Assembly (NCBI GenBank): GCA_004555205.1
Contig: SFIY01000006.1
Coordinates: forward strand, 1 to 64,000
Length of the DNA stretch: 64,000 nt
Direction of reading: 5' to 3'
From: Clostridiales bacterium
GTDB taxonomy: Bacteria; Bacillota; Clostridia; Oscillospirales; Oscillospiraceae
Shown here in pieces: positions 23,438 to 33,151 of the stretch. Made by a program: the position numbers and the translations under genes. The notes beneath the pieces are model-generated. The model was not told the DNA's origin. It made no database searches and saw only the letters and a list, made by a program, of their open reading frames with translations. The number at the start of each line of letters is the position of its first letter. The first letter of the stretch is position 1.

Positions 23438-26400
23438 TTACGGCAGCAGCGGCCGACGGCGGCGATAAGTAATCTGCGCCGTGCCATCTGATACAGATGC
23501 ACCGCTTTCAACACCATAGCCTGCCGTCCGCAGCAACTCCACTCCGGCACGCACATGCAGCAAATGTGCATACGCACAGGTTCGAAGCCAGTCTCCGTGG
23601 GCAGTTTCGTCGGCAGCCTCCGCCGTAAACATCACATTGAAAGTCCACGGCCGGCTAATGGTAGGATAAGGATGCCTCGCATTATATGGCGATGGCACCC
23701 AATAGTTCAGCATAGCTCCCTGCCGTTGGCAAGGATAGCTCTCATCAATGCCGCACCAAGAATACTTGTTGAACCGCTGGTCATATTCATGACTCAAGCG
23801 TTCAAATTCTTCCCACCTCTCATAGCGGGCATCCACCTTGCGCTTCCATGCCTGAGACAACACTCGGTTAGAGGCAAAGCGCGGATCATTGACATGGAAG
23901 TAAAACGCACACAGAGGTGCCCGGGGCAACCATAGACCACGATAGCCTGTAAGCTGGCCAAATTGCTGGGGCAGCTCATGATGAGGCACTCCGTGAAGAT
24001 CAATGAATGCATCCGGCAGCAACTCCTGAGCAAAGCTCGTAAATACATGCGACTCCGTATGCATGGTGTCGGGCTTAAAATAATGAGGCATAAGATCCGC
24101 ACCCAAGGAATTGGTGTAGCAGGTCTGGTGCTGCCAGGTTGGATGCTCACGCTGCATCTCGTCATGCAGTGCGGCTCCATCCACATTCTCCATAGGCACC
24201 ATCACAAGGTTCAACTCGCTCGGCAAATCCTGATAGGCCGGATCCGTCACCAGTTCCCGTACGAAGGCAAAAATCGCATTGGTGGCCGATACCTCATTGG
24301 CGTGGTGTCGCCCATTTATGAGCACACTGGGAACTGTCTGCATCCGCTTCACACGGGACACATAGCCCCGCCGAGTCTCCTCCGGTGCAATGGCGTAAAT
24401 CGTACGCCCCTGGTAGCTGATTCCAACAGGCCACACATCCAAACCTGGAACTCGCTCCAAATCCTTCATCAAACGGCGGTAATCATTATAGCCAATGAGA
24501 CGATCCGGCATTAAATCGATCTGTCGGATAGACAGGTCTTTTTTTACTGGTATCTGCTTAGGCAGTAAACATGTGCTGCATTTCGCGCCGCACACCAGGT
24601 GCAAGGCTGCATATCCCTCCAGCATTCGGCTCAGGTTGGTAAATCTCTCCTGTGTCAGGCGGCTCAACGCCGGCACAAGTTCCTGCCGTTCTGTCTGGAT
24701 CTCCAGTTCAACAGCAAGACCTGATCCATCCGGCTGCAAAGATACTCGACGGCAAATACAATCCCCTTTCAAAGCCGGGAACGAAGGTTTTCGTCCTGCA
24801 GGAAGCCTCATAACGGCTCGCAGCGTAGGTGCTCCGGGTCGGATAGAAATATGCGGCAAAACAAGTCCCGGTGCATCCAAAGACACGCCATGCATCTGCC
24901 GGCCTAAGCACGCAAAATACATGTGACCTACTTGATGCAATCCATCCTCCAACACCTCACCAATGGATATGTGATCATTACGCCAAGGCAGTTCCCGATC
25001 TGGGCCACCCAGCCCTACTTCAATTTTAAATTGAGAAAAGAAAGGTTGCTTTTCCGGTGCAAAATCTAACTGTGCCGCAGTGTCCCGCATCCAAGGCACC
25101 AGTTGCGTCTGAAACACATCCCAAATGCTCTCGTAATCCGTGACAATGCGCTGATTCAGCACTGTCTCACCGTTAAGGGAAACCTCAGCAAAACCCGTGG
25201 TTGGCAATGCAGGCCCCAACTCCGGCACAAGATTCAAAAACGGTCTTGCACAGGTACGCACGGTCCAGGAATCGGACAGCAGACAGTTTCCCCGATCATC
25301 AAATGCCAACGCCTCATAAGTGGCAGCAAGATCACTGGGATAAGCCTCAAACAGCACATCTTCCCGACTCAGGCCCATTATTTCCGCCAAAATTTCATCC
25401 ACCGGGTACAGGTCCTGTAGCCACCGAGGCGGCTTGCCTACATTCCTATCCAGTTCTGTCCAGTCGAAGTCTTCCTCGTGGTATGTTATTGTGGTGCGCT
25501 GGTGGGGATTAAATCGAATAATAACACGCCGCACGCCGTTCATCGCAGCAGCTCTCGGGCCAAAATCTTCCTCCAGCCAGCTAAGGCCTTGTTTGAAAGC
25601 ACATACCACAGCGGAGTGCTCCAGCGTTGCTCCACGGCTTTCAATTTCTCGCCGGATTTCAGCCAAAATTGCTTCCCGCTCTGGCCTGTCCTGACCAATT
25701 GCGCATCGCATAGACACCTGATCCCCAGCTTTCAACTTGGCAAACACAGGCTTTAGGGCCTGCCGCAAAGCTTCTGTTTCGCTGGGCAAATCAAAGCTAC
25801 GGCTCTCTACTTCTACACTGTCGTTGTAGTGGCCAAAAGTAATTTCAGGCCAGCGCTGCCTAAACTTTTCCAAATCAGCCCCAGCGCTCAAAAGTGCCTT
25901 TGATGCTCCGAACGCCTCAATCCATGTCGCCTGACCATCCGGATTACTCATAGACATAGCCCGTGTTACCCAGGCAGTAATGTCCCGCATTCGCAGATGC
26001 TTGCCTGTATTAGGAAATGTATTGCACAGTATGTCTGCAAACTGCCGAAGAGCTTCACCACGGCCCTCCATGGCAAGCAATGGTCTCGGCTCCGCCTGCT
26101 CCAGAGTCAACGCAGGACTCTCACCCTGGCGAATGGTGAGAAGGGGAAACCGTCCATCATCACTGTCTGCCAGCAGAGGATACACAGCGGATACGGTTTC
26201 CATACCTACCCGAGCAGCCATATTGCAGGCAGCATACAGCAAATCTCTGTCTTCGTCCTCCTCCAGCAGCAACCGTAGATCCACGGTATCCGGCATTCCG
26301 TCTCCATCCGTGTCCCGCAGAACCCAACCAGTCTCAAACAACTGCTCTAAGCCGCCGGTGACAGCAGTTTCATCTGCCGTCACGGGTTTTGATTCCACAA

Positions 26401-26695
26401 ATGACATGGGCGGCAAGATTTCCCTGCCACTGTGAGGGGCAAACTGACGATATAGCTCTGCCCACTGTTCATCAGGACAATCACCTATGGTCACCGGCAC
26501 CACATTAGGCTCCGGTGGTGGCGTATTGCCGATCCACAGGTATGTGATGCCATCCTCACGCAGTTGCTGAGGATTTCGCACAAAAGGGAACTCCATGGAA
26601 ACGGAGCAAAAGCCGATGAGTTGGGACACTTCCACGGCAAATCGGCGTTGCAGCACCGTCAGCTCTGGCTCCAATACCAAGTTCAATGTGGTCAT
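23438..26695 (-). CDS. Very large M14-type zinc carboxypeptidase with novel N-terminal region
   Basis: The 1085-residue protein has no signal peptide. A zinc carboxypeptidase domain covers about residues 730-1000, with HxxE zinc motif GRHHANEVSATN near residue 798 and the third-ligand region FIDLHGVPHHELP. The first 700 residues match no domain that I can name. They include DTDGDGMPDTV (a calcium-loop-like motif near residue 130) and stretches such as EILPPMSF and GVRRVIIRFNP. The gene directly follows the transporter ATPase genes (stop and start overlap), so the protein is expected to process imported peptides. GGAGGATAAGCGATA precedes the ATG. Confidence 0.85.
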   Translation of the reverse strand: MTTLNLVLEPELTVLQRRFAVEVSQLIGFCSVSMEFPFVRNPQQLREDGITYLWIGNTPPPEPNVVPVTIGDCPDEQWAELYRQFAPHSGREILPPMSFVESKPVTADETAVTGGLEQLFETGWVLRDTDGDGMPDTVDLRLLLEEDEDRDLLYAACNMAARVGMETVSAVYPLLADSDDGRFPLLTIRQGESPALTLEQAEPRPLLAMEGRGEALRQFADILCNTFPNTGKHLRMRDITAWVTRAMSMSNPDGQATWIEAFGASKALLSAGADLEKFRQRWPEITFGHYNDSVEVESRSFDLPSETEALRQALKPVFAKLKAGDQVSMRCAIGQDRPEREAILAEIRREIESRGATLEHSAVVCAFKQGLSWLEEDFGPRAAAMNGVRRVIIRFNPHQRTTITYHEEDFDWTELDRNVGKPPRWLQDLYPVDEILAEIMGLSREDVLFEAYPSDLAATYEALAFDDRGNCLLSDSWTVRTCARPFLNLVPELGPALPTTGFAEVSLNGETVLNQRIVTDYESIWDVFQTQLVPWMRDTAAQLDFAPEKQPFFSQFKIEVGLGGPDRELPWRNDHISIGEVLEDGLHQVGHMYFACLGRQMHGVSLDAPGLVLPHISIRPGAPTLRAVMRLPAGRKPSFPALKGDCICRRVSLQPDGSGLAVELEIQTERQELVPALSRLTQERFTNLSRMLEGYAALHLVCGAKCSTCLLPKQIPVKKDLSIRQIDLMPDRLIGYNDYRRLMKDLERVPGLDVWPVGISYQGRTIYAIAPEETRRGYVSRVKRMQTVPSVLINGRHHANEVSATNAIFAFVRELVTDPAYQDLPSELNLVMVPMENVDGAALHDEMQREHPTWQHQTCYTNSLGADLMPHYFKPDTMHTESHVFTSFAQELLPDAFIDLHGVPHHELPQQFGQLTGYRGLWLPRAPLCAFYFHVNDPRFASNRVLSQAWKRKVDARYERWEEFERLSHEYDQRFNKYSWCGIDESYPCQRQGAMLNYWVPSPYNARHPYPTISRPWTFNVMFTAEAADETAHGDWLRTCAYAHLLHVRAGVELLRTAGYGVESGASVSDGTAQITYRRRRPLLP

Positions 26696-27666
26696 TATCG
26701 CTTATCCTCCCCCATGGGCAGAAGGCAGGCCACTCTATGGCCAGGCTCCAACTCCTGCTCTGGGATATCTCCACAGGTGCACGCCTCTGTGCGGTACGGA
26801 CAGCGAGAGGCAAAACGGCAGCCAGGCTTGGGATTAATGGGATTGCTGATCTCACCTCGCAGCAGCTGGATCTCCTTGTCCCGTGCCTCCAGAGTAGCCT
26901 CCGGCAGCGCGGCCAGCAGCGCCTTGGTATAGGGGTGAGAAGGGTTCTCGAAAATCTGATCACTGGTACCGATCTCCACACACTTACCCAGATATGTTAC
27001 CATAATGTTGGTGCTAATGTGCTTCACAACACTTAGATCATGGGTGACAAACATATAGGTAAGTCCCATTTCATCTTGCAGGTCCATCAGCAGATTCAAA
27101 ATCTGTGCCTGAATAGAAACATCCAAAGCCGACACTGGCTCATCACACACGATAAATTCCGGGTTCACCGCCAGCGCCCGGGCTACGCCGATACGCTGCC
27201 GCCGCCCGCCGTCCAATTCATGCGGATAAGCATTGGCTACTCGCTTTGCAAGTCCCACCGTATCCATCAGCTCCGCTACTCGCTTATAGCGCTCTTGACG
27301 ATTCGGATAGAGGTGATTAATCTGCATAGGATCTGCGATAAGATCTGCCACGCACATACGAGGATTCAGGCTGGAATATGGGTCCTGAAAGATCATGCTC
27401 ATTTTGGTAAACTGCTCTCGCCCGTGGCGGCTTATAGTAGCCAAATCCTGCCCATGGAACAGAACCTTTCCAGCGGTGGGCTTATGCAGTCCGATAACCG
27501 TGCGTCCCAACGTGCTCTTACCGCATCCGGACTCGCCTACCACACCCAGTGTCTGCCCCTGATAGATCTGCAGGTTGATGTCATCAACGGCGTGAAGCAT
27601 TCCTCTTTTAGTTTTATAAAATTTCTTTAAATCAACGGTTTCAATTACCGGGATCTGCTCAATCAT
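26695..27666 (-). CDS. Oligopeptide ABC transporter ATP-binding protein (DppF/OppF)
   Basis: The 323-residue protein has Walker A GESGCGKST, Walker B and the C-terminal oligopeptide-binding extension with a Cys-rich patch (PGCRFASRCPYRTEACTCG). Its signature loop reads LDGGRRQRI, with Asp in place of the usual Ser; this is seen directly, and its effect is unknown. ATG 27666 overlaps the stop of the partner ATPase gene (ATGA). It is the second ATPase of a Dpp/Opp-type peptide importer. Confidence 0.94.
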   Translation of the reverse strand: MIEQIPVIETVDLKKFYKTKRGMLHAVDDINLQIYQGQTLGVVGESGCGKSTLGRTVIGLHKPTAGKVLFHGQDLATISRHGREQFTKMSMIFQDPYSSLNPRMCVADLIADPMQINHLYPNRQERYKRVAELMDTVGLAKRVANAYPHELDGGRRQRIGVARALAVNPEFIVCDEPVSALDVSIQAQILNLLMDLQDEMGLTYMFVTHDLSVVKHISTNIMVTYLGKCVEIGTSDQIFENPSHPYTKALLAALPEATLEARDKEIQLLRGEISNPINPKPGCRFASRCPYRTEACTCGDIPEQELEPGHRVACLLPMGEDKR

Positions 27667-28670
27667 GCTTCCTCTCCTCCAAACAAATGACACTTAATAT
27701 GGTGGCCGTCCTGTTCGAAGACTGTCGGCTCCTGCTGCCGACATTTTTCCGTACAGTGCGGACAGCGGGGTGAGAATTTACATCCCTCCGGAAGATGGGT
27801 AGGATCTGGCATCAGGCCATCAATAGGTGTCAGCCGTTTTGATTTGCTGCGAATATTAGGGATAGCGCCGAACAATCCCTCAGTATAGGGATGGTGCTGT
27901 CCGGGAGAATAGATTTGCTCCACAGAGCCATACTCTATTATCTCACCTGCATACATGATTGCCACATCGTCACAAGTACGAACCACCACACCCAAATCGT
28001 GGGAGATCATGATCATGGAGGTTCCCATCTTTTGCCGAAGCTCATCGATCAGTGCCAGCACCTGCGCCTGAATCGTCACATCCAATGCGGTAGTAGGCTC
28101 ATCGGCAATGAGTATATCCGGTGAACAGGCAAGTGCAATGGCAATGACAACGCGCTGTTTCATGCCTCCGGAGAACTGCAGTGGATAATCTCCCTTTCTC
28201 TGGGCGGGAATCCCCACCAGCTCCAGTACTTCCTCGACCCGCTTCTCGATCTCCGCCTTGGAACGGTTCTTTGTATCATGTATCTTCAGTGCTTCACGGA
28301 TCTGGTTTCCCACAGTCATAATTGGGTTCAGTGCCGTCATGGGGTCCTGGAAGATCATAGAAATAATCTCTCCGCGCATGAGTTTCATGTGGCTCTCAGG
28401 CACATTCATGATATTGTCGCCCTTCAGATAGACCTCTCCATTGGGTACATGGCTGACTCTATCCGGCAATAGGCGCATCAACGCCAGCGCGGTGCTGGTC
28501 TTTCCGGCTCCAGTCTCTCCTACCAAGCCCAAGCTCCGGCCACGGGGAAGCGTAAAGCTCACATGGTTCACGGCCTTCACAATGTTCCCGCCGGAATGAT
28601 ATTCCACCGACAGGTCTCGTACCTCAACAGCCGGGGTGTCTGGCGTATTCTGTGTGATCGAATCTTTCAT
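27663..28670 (-). CDS. Oligopeptide ABC transporter ATP-binding protein (DppD/OppD)
   Basis: The 335-residue protein has Walker A GETGAGKTS, signature QFSGGMKQRVVIA, Walker B ILIADEPTTALDVT, and the C-terminal region with the conserved Cys cluster KFSPRCPHCTEKC found in peptide-importer ATPases. It works with the DppF-type ATPase and the two permeases to power import. GAGGT precedes the ATG. Confidence 0.95.
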   Translation of the reverse strand: MKDSITQNTPDTPAVEVRDLSVEYHSGGNIVKAVNHVSFTLPRGRSLGLVGETGAGKTSTALALMRLLPDRVSHVPNGEVYLKGDNIMNVPESHMKLMRGEIISMIFQDPMTALNPIMTVGNQIREALKIHDTKNRSKAEIEKRVEEVLELVGIPAQRKGDYPLQFSGGMKQRVVIAIALACSPDILIADEPTTALDVTIQAQVLALIDELRQKMGTSMIMISHDLGVVVRTCDDVAIMYAGEIIEYGSVEQIYSPGQHHPYTEGLFGAIPNIRSKSKRLTPIDGLMPDPTHLPEGCKFSPRCPHCTEKCRQQEPTVFEQDGHHIKCHLFGGEEA

Positions 28671-28681
28671 ATCGTGTTACC

Positions 28682-29554
28682 TCAGTCTTTCAGTCGGGGA
28701 TCCAAAGCGTCACGCAGGCCATCACCCACCAAATTGATACTCATGGCCGTGATAACAATGGCCGCACCGGGAATAATGGCATAGGCGGGAGACAGCCGCA
28801 TGAACTGACGGGAAGCGGAAATGATCGCGCCCCATTCTGGGGTAGGCTGCTGCACACCAAAGCCCATAAAGGAATAACTGGCTGCGCTCAAAATCGTACC
28901 GGAAACAGAACCTGCCAACATAATAATAATGGGGCCCAGTGCGTTGGGCAGCACATGGCGTAGGATAATCTTGAAGCTGCTTGTACCGTAGGATTTGGCG
29001 CACTGTACATATTCCATGTCAGTCAAGTTCAGAATCGTGGATCGCACAAATCGCGCATAGCCAGGAACGCCGCTGATAAGCAAAGCGTAAATAAGGTTCT
29101 GTACACCCACACCCAAGGCCATAACCAGCACCATAACGAGTAACATGCCGGGGATTGATGCAATCACATCAAATAATCGCATAACCACATTGTCCAGCCA
29201 CCCGCCAAAATAGCCACAGGCGGCGCCAATGAATGCACCAATAGCCAATGACAGCACTGTGGCGGTAATGCCGATGACAAGGGAGTAGCGGCTGCCGTGG
29301 ATAACACGGGCAAACAGGTCGCGTCCCAGGTTGTCTGTGCCGAACGGATGCTGTGCCGACGGTGCCTCCAGAGGTGCTCCTGAGAACTCATAGCACATAT
29401 TGCTGTCCACGATGACATCTGCAAAGACTGCCACCAATATGATCAGAACAAACAGCGCCAGACCCACCATGGCAGGCTTGTTGCGCTTGAACAGCGTCCA
29501 GATCTCCCGGCCACGGCTGCGCTTGCCGCCCATCATCTCGGAATCGTTTTTCAT
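28682..29554 (-). CDS. Oligopeptide ABC transporter permease (DppC/OppC)
   Basis: The 290-residue membrane protein has an N-terminal OppC leader segment (MVGLALFVLIILVAVFADVI), five further hydrophobic helices and the EAA loop region (AKSYGTSSFKIILRHVLPN). ATG 29554 has GGAGG 8 bases upstream; a GTG three codons earlier sits too close to the site. It follows the DppB-type gene by 13 bases. Confidence 0.94.
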   Translation of the reverse strand: MKNDSEMMGGKRSRGREIWTLFKRNKPAMVGLALFVLIILVAVFADVIVDSNMCYEFSGAPLEAPSAQHPFGTDNLGRDLFARVIHGSRYSLVIGITATVLSLAIGAFIGAACGYFGGWLDNVVMRLFDVIASIPGMLLVMVLVMALGVGVQNLIYALLISGVPGYARFVRSTILNLTDMEYVQCAKSYGTSSFKIILRHVLPNALGPIIIMLAGSVSGTILSAASYSFMGFGVQQPTPEWGAIISASRQFMRLSPAYAIIPGAAIVITAMSINLVGDGLRDALDPRLKD

Positions 29555-29567
29555 TCCTCGCACCTCC

Positions 29568-30497
29568 TTATTTCGTCAGCTTGGCCTTGGCCCGTGGATC
29601 CACCAATGCGGTAACCACATCCAGCACCACTACCAGCACGCAGAAGATAGCTGCTAAAAACACCGTGGCGGCCATAACCATGGGTACATCCTTGGAATTG
29701 ACGGCGGTAATGATCAGCGTTCCCAAGCCCGGCATACCGAACACAGACTCAGCGATGACGGTGCCGCCCAGCAGCATACCGAAACTAATACCCACCTGGT
29801 TCAGCACAGGCAACATTGCATTAAGGAACGCATGCTTCCAGATTACCGTGCCCTCAGCACATCCCTTGGCTCGAGCAGTACGAACGAAGTCCTGCCGGAT
29901 GGACTCCAGCATGGTAGTTCGAGTAAGCCGCTGCAGAGAGGATGCGGACAGTATACCCGCACATCCCACTGGCAAAATATAGCATAGCCACGAATCCGCG
30001 CCGCTGGAAGGAAGCCACCCCAAATAAAGTGAGAACACCAGCAGCGCCACCATGTATACCCAGAAGCTGGGAAATGCCGCCAAAGCAATACTGATCACGC
30101 GCACGATATTGTCCAATGCAGAGTATTGCTTCACCGCAGAAAACACGCCCAAGGCGATGCCTATTATAGAATAGGTTATTGTTTGCAGTACGGCCAAGCG
30201 CAAAGTAAAGGGGAAGTTATTCATGATCTTCTCAAATACCGGCACACCGTCTTGATAAGAATTACCAAAATCAAAGTGAATCAGGTCATTGAGATAATCG
30301 CCCAGCCGCTGGATAAAAGGTAGATGATAACCCAACTGTTCGTTAAGCATATCCACCTGTTCCTGTGTAGCCATAGGCCCCAGCATCCGCCGTCCTGGGT
30401 CACCGGGTATGGCGTTGATGATAGAAAAAACGATAATGGCCACGCCTAACACCATTGGAATCACAAGCAGCAGGCGCTTAATGATGTATTTTGTCAT
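29568..30497 (-). CDS. Oligopeptide ABC transporter permease (DppB/OppB)
   Basis: The 309-residue protein has the typical start MTKYIIKRLLLVIPMVLGV, six hydrophobic segments, the ATQEQVDMLNEQLG periplasm-side segment and the EAA motif (RTARAKGCAEGTVIWKHAFLNAMLP). It is one of the two membrane subunits of the peptide importer. AAGGAGTATCCC lies before the ATG. Confidence 0.95.
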   Translation of the reverse strand: MTKYIIKRLLLVIPMVLGVAIIVFSIINAIPGDPGRRMLGPMATQEQVDMLNEQLGYHLPFIQRLGDYLNDLIHFDFGNSYQDGVPVFEKIMNNFPFTLRLAVLQTITYSIIGIALGVFSAVKQYSALDNIVRVISIALAAFPSFWVYMVALLVFSLYLGWLPSSGADSWLCYILPVGCAGILSASSLQRLTRTTMLESIRQDFVRTARAKGCAEGTVIWKHAFLNAMLPVLNQVGISFGMLLGGTVIAESVFGMPGLGTLIITAVNSKDVPMVMAATVFLAAIFCVLVVVLDVVTALVDPRAKAKLTK

Positions 30498-30519
30498 GGG
30501 ATACTCCTTTTTAAGACAA

Positions 30520-30549
30520 GCGGCACAGACAACTATCTATCTGTGCCGC
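30520..30549 (-). promoter_or_regulatory. Hairpin between the binding-protein and permease genes
   Basis: GCGGCACAGA (30520-30529) and TCTGTGCCGC (30540-30549) form a 10-bp stem. Such hairpins commonly lower downstream expression and stabilise the abundant binding-protein mRNA. Confidence 0.6.
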
Positions 30550-30572
30550 CTCATATCCGATATTGTTTTATG

Positions 30573-32078
30573 TTATTTTACACGGATCATATCCACACCG
30601 TTAAATGTGGGAGGGACCTCCAGACCGGAGCGATACACCACATAGCGGGCGGGCATACCTAGATTCATATTCGTGTGCTGGGCAGCAATGATGTTCAATG
30701 CCTGAGTCAGCAGAGTCTCAATCTCACCAGCATCAGAGGTGTGCTGCATCTTCTCCAGAATGGCATCTACCTCGGCGTTGCTGAACTTGTTGAAGTTATA
30801 GGGCTGGTTGCTGCCATAATAGTTCAGCAGATTTTCAAAGGCACTCTGTCCGCCGGTACCGGTGGTGATGCCCAAGCCAAACTGGCCGCCCATCATCATC
30901 TGTACAAAGGTATTGGTCTCATAGGACGTGACCTTGGCCTGAATGCCCACAGCCTGCAGATACTGCTGAATCATCTCAGCGCTGCCGTTGTTGTTACCGC
31001 CGATGATCTCACCCACATCCACAGGGGTAGGCAGGCCGCACTCGGCCACCAGCTGGCGGGCCTTATCGGGATCATACTTATACTGCTGTACACTGGAAGG
31101 AAGATTCAACTCCGGCGTTGCAAAAACGATGGTGCTGTCCTTAGCGGACACATAACCGCTGCAGGTAGCATTGCGGATGGCATCATAGTCAATGGCGTAG
31201 GAAATGGCCTCGCGGAGCTTATCATTGTTCAAAGGCTCGGTGTTTGTATTGATGAGCAACTGCCAGGGCACAATAGACATGGACTGCTTCATGACAAGAT
31301 TCTTGTCGTTCTCCAGCAGGTGCAGATTACTGCCGGACATATCACCCACATCGACCTCGCCATTCTGCAGAGCAATAACCAGCGTGCTCGGATCGGTAAT
31401 GGTCTTAACATTGATGGTCTTTATGACGGGCTTCTCCTTGCCCCACCAGTTATCCTTCAGAGTCATCGTCATGGTGCCGGCAGTCTCATCCAGAGCAGTC
31501 ACTGTATAGGGACCACTGCCTACAGGATTCTTGATATAGCCATCCTTATCAGCATCATACAAGTCAACATTGTAAATAGCCACCATGTACCAGCAGTTAG
31601 GAACGCTGGGCCAGTTATAGGACAGACGGAAAGCCACAGTGTTCTCATCCCGTACCTCAATGGAGTCAATCATGGCTACATAGCTCATGGTGTAAGGATT
31701 GGTCATTTGACGCTCGAAACAGGTCTTGACATGGTTTGCCGTGACCTTGCTGCCGTCAGTATACACAGCGTTCTTGTTCAGGTGGAATACCCAAACCAGG
31801 CCGTCCTCCTCCTGATCCCAGCTCTCAGCCAGGTTGGGACGGCAGCTAATGGACAGGTCTTCATTCACGACCACATCCACCAGAGTGCTGTAGACATTGG
31901 TGAACATGGTGCTTTGGCTAGAAATATACCAGTTCAGGGGATCGTAATCGGGAATAGGTGCGGTATTTGCCAACGTAATGCTTTCCCGCGTTACCTCGTC
32001 AGTCGAAGGCGCTTTGTTGCCGCAGCCAGTCAGCACCAGCATCAGTACCGCAAGCAATAGGGCAAGATGTTTTTTCAT
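30573..32078 (-). CDS. Peptide ABC transporter substrate-binding lipoprotein (SBP family 5)
   Basis: The 501-residue protein has a lipoprotein signal peptide MKKHLALLLAVLMLVLTGCG with lipobox LTGC, so Cys about residue 18 becomes lipidated and the protein is tethered outside the membrane. Its body matches DppA/OppA family 5 proteins (AESWDQEEDGLVWVFHL, LREAISYAIDYDAIRNAT). ATG 32078 has GGAGG upstream; a start five codons earlier was rejected. It is the first gene of a ten-gene operon of transporter and peptidases. The promoter lies at 32130-32158, with a palindromic operator candidate at 32108-32117. Confidence 0.95.
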   Translation of the reverse strand: MKKHLALLLAVLMLVLTGCGNKAPSTDEVTRESITLANTAPIPDYDPLNWYISSQSTMFTNVYSTLVDVVVNEDLSISCRPNLAESWDQEEDGLVWVFHLNKNAVYTDGSKVTANHVKTCFERQMTNPYTMSYVAMIDSIEVRDENTVAFRLSYNWPSVPNCWYMVAIYNVDLYDADKDGYIKNPVGSGPYTVTALDETAGTMTMTLKDNWWGKEKPVIKTINVKTITDPSTLVIALQNGEVDVGDMSGSNLHLLENDKNLVMKQSMSIVPWQLLINTNTEPLNNDKLREAISYAIDYDAIRNATCSGYVSAKDSTIVFATPELNLPSSVQQYKYDPDKARQLVAECGLPTPVDVGEIIGGNNNGSAEMIQQYLQAVGIQAKVTSYETNTFVQMMMGGQFGLGITTGTGGQSAFENLLNYYGSNQPYNFNKFSNAEVDAILEKMQHTSDAGEIETLLTQALNIIAAQHTNMNLGMPARYVVYRSGLEVPPTFNGVDMIRVK

Positions 32079-32105
32079 GGCTAAATCCTCCATTTCGTCA
32101 TTTTA

Positions 32106-32119
32106 GCTACCATGGTAAT
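32106..32119. promoter_or_regulatory. GntR operator candidate, peptide-transport promoter
   Basis: On the minus strand this reads ATTACCATGGTAGC, with perfect palindrome TACCATGGTA at 32108-32117. It lies downstream of the -10 box. The identical 14-base sequence occurs at 38444-38457 in the promoter region of the amidohydrolase operon, on the other side of the GntR gene. Confidence 0.7.
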
Positions 32120-32129
32120 GGATGTTCTT

Positions 32130-32158
32130 AGTTTATTCGATAAAAGTAGTATTGTCAA
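32130..32158 (-). promoter_or_regulatory. Promoter of the peptide ABC transporter operon
   Basis: On the minus strand TTGACA (32158-32153) and TAAACT (32135-32130) are separated by exactly 17 bases. An A/T run lies just upstream. Confidence 0.75.
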
Positions 32159-32200
32159 TAAAAAAAAAACACAATTGCCGATTTTTGTCTGAATAAATAG

Positions 32201-32246
32201 AACTCAGCATTGATTTTGTGTAAAACGCCAAAATCAATGCTGAGTT
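32201..32246 (-). terminator. Hairpin after the GntR gene
   Basis: A 17-bp perfect stem has left arm 32201-32217 (AACTCAGCATTGATTTT) and right arm 32230-32246, with a 12-base loop. It lies between the GntR stop and the transporter promoter. The T-run on the minus strand is weak. Confidence 0.65.
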
Positions 32247-32280
32247 TCTCAGTAAACTTCTGTCTATTGTCTCTTGTTGA

Positions 32281-32958
32281 TCAGCCCAGATTTATCTCGC
32301 CGAAGGGAATATTGGGATAGGTGTCCTGACACAGATAGCGAATCGCATCTTCCAGTTTCCGCGCAACAAGTGCATCAACAATTCTGCGATGGCGTTCCTT
32401 CTCCGTCAGCGCATTGTCCGCAGTAGTTTTTACATCGATCTTCTGCGGTAGCTTTTCATCCAAATAAGCGCTACCGCGGTAGATGGGTGCCTGCTCGCCT
32501 CGGATCATCAACCCGTGCAGCCGCTCAATATAGGACACGATGGTATCATTGCCTGACAGTTTTGCCAACTCATAGTGGAATGTCATGTTAGAAAAATAGG
32601 CAATATCGGGATCGTCATGCTTGCGGTCAATCAGCTCATACAGCGACCGAAATTCCTCCGCATAGGCATTATGAAACGACTGCCGCAGTGCAGCTGCCTC
32701 CAGCACATAGCAACAATAGCGCATTTCATTCATCTCGCGCTCGGTCGGCAGACGGACAATGTAACCCTTGCTCGGGTATTTATTCAAATAGCCCTCCGAC
32801 ACCAGGCGTCCCGCCGCTTCTCTCGCCGGAGTACGGCTGCAGTGGTATTGATCTGCCAGCATCTGCTCGCTGAACAGCTCACTGCTGGGCAATTTGCGGA
32901 GCATCAAATCCCGTTTAATCTCGTGGTAAACTCTCTCTGTCAGGTCCTTACCTTTCAT
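32281..32958 (-). CDS. GntR family transcriptional regulator (FadR/FCD subfamily)
   Basis: The 225-residue protein has an N-terminal winged helix (SSELFSEQMLADQYHCSRTPAREAAGRLVSEGYL) and an all-helical FCD ligand domain (about 80-215) with metal-binding-type residues (His in MTFHYELAKLSGN, ERHRRIVDAL). The gene is between the two peptide-use operons, and both of their promoters contain ATTACCATGGTAGC, so it is the best candidate to bind there. AGGAGGATACCAC precedes the ATG. The effector is unknown; FCD regulators usually sense small organic acids. Confidence 0.93.
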   Translation of the reverse strand: MKGKDLTERVYHEIKRDLMLRKLPSSELFSEQMLADQYHCSRTPAREAAGRLVSEGYLNKYPSKGYIVRLPTEREMNEMRYCCYVLEAAALRQSFHNAYAEEFRSLYELIDRKHDDPDIAYFSNMTFHYELAKLSGNDTIVSYIERLHGLMIRGEQAPIYRGSAYLDEKLPQKIDVKTTADNALTEKERHRRIVDALVARKLEDAIRYLCQDTYPNIPFGEINLG

Positions 32959-32994
32959 GTGGTATCCTCCTAGGAATATACTCTTATGTTAATT

Positions 32995-33023
32995 ATTATA
33001 TCGAATCAAACATAAAAGGGCAA
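32995..33023 (-). promoter_or_regulatory. Promoter of the GntR gene
   Basis: On the minus strand TTGCCC (33023-33018) and TATAAT (33000-32995) are 17 bases apart. A TACCAT half-site (33026-33031) lies just upstream and could allow autoregulation. Confidence 0.6.
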
Positions 33024-33151
33024 GTACCATACCTCAAAATAAAGACATCTTTTGTGCCCAGTTACGTTTTTTTACCAGAGCAACTTGCAGCATGCAGCCA
33101 AACCAGGCAAGAAATCCTCCACTTTTTGTGTTGAATAGACCAATTATCAGC

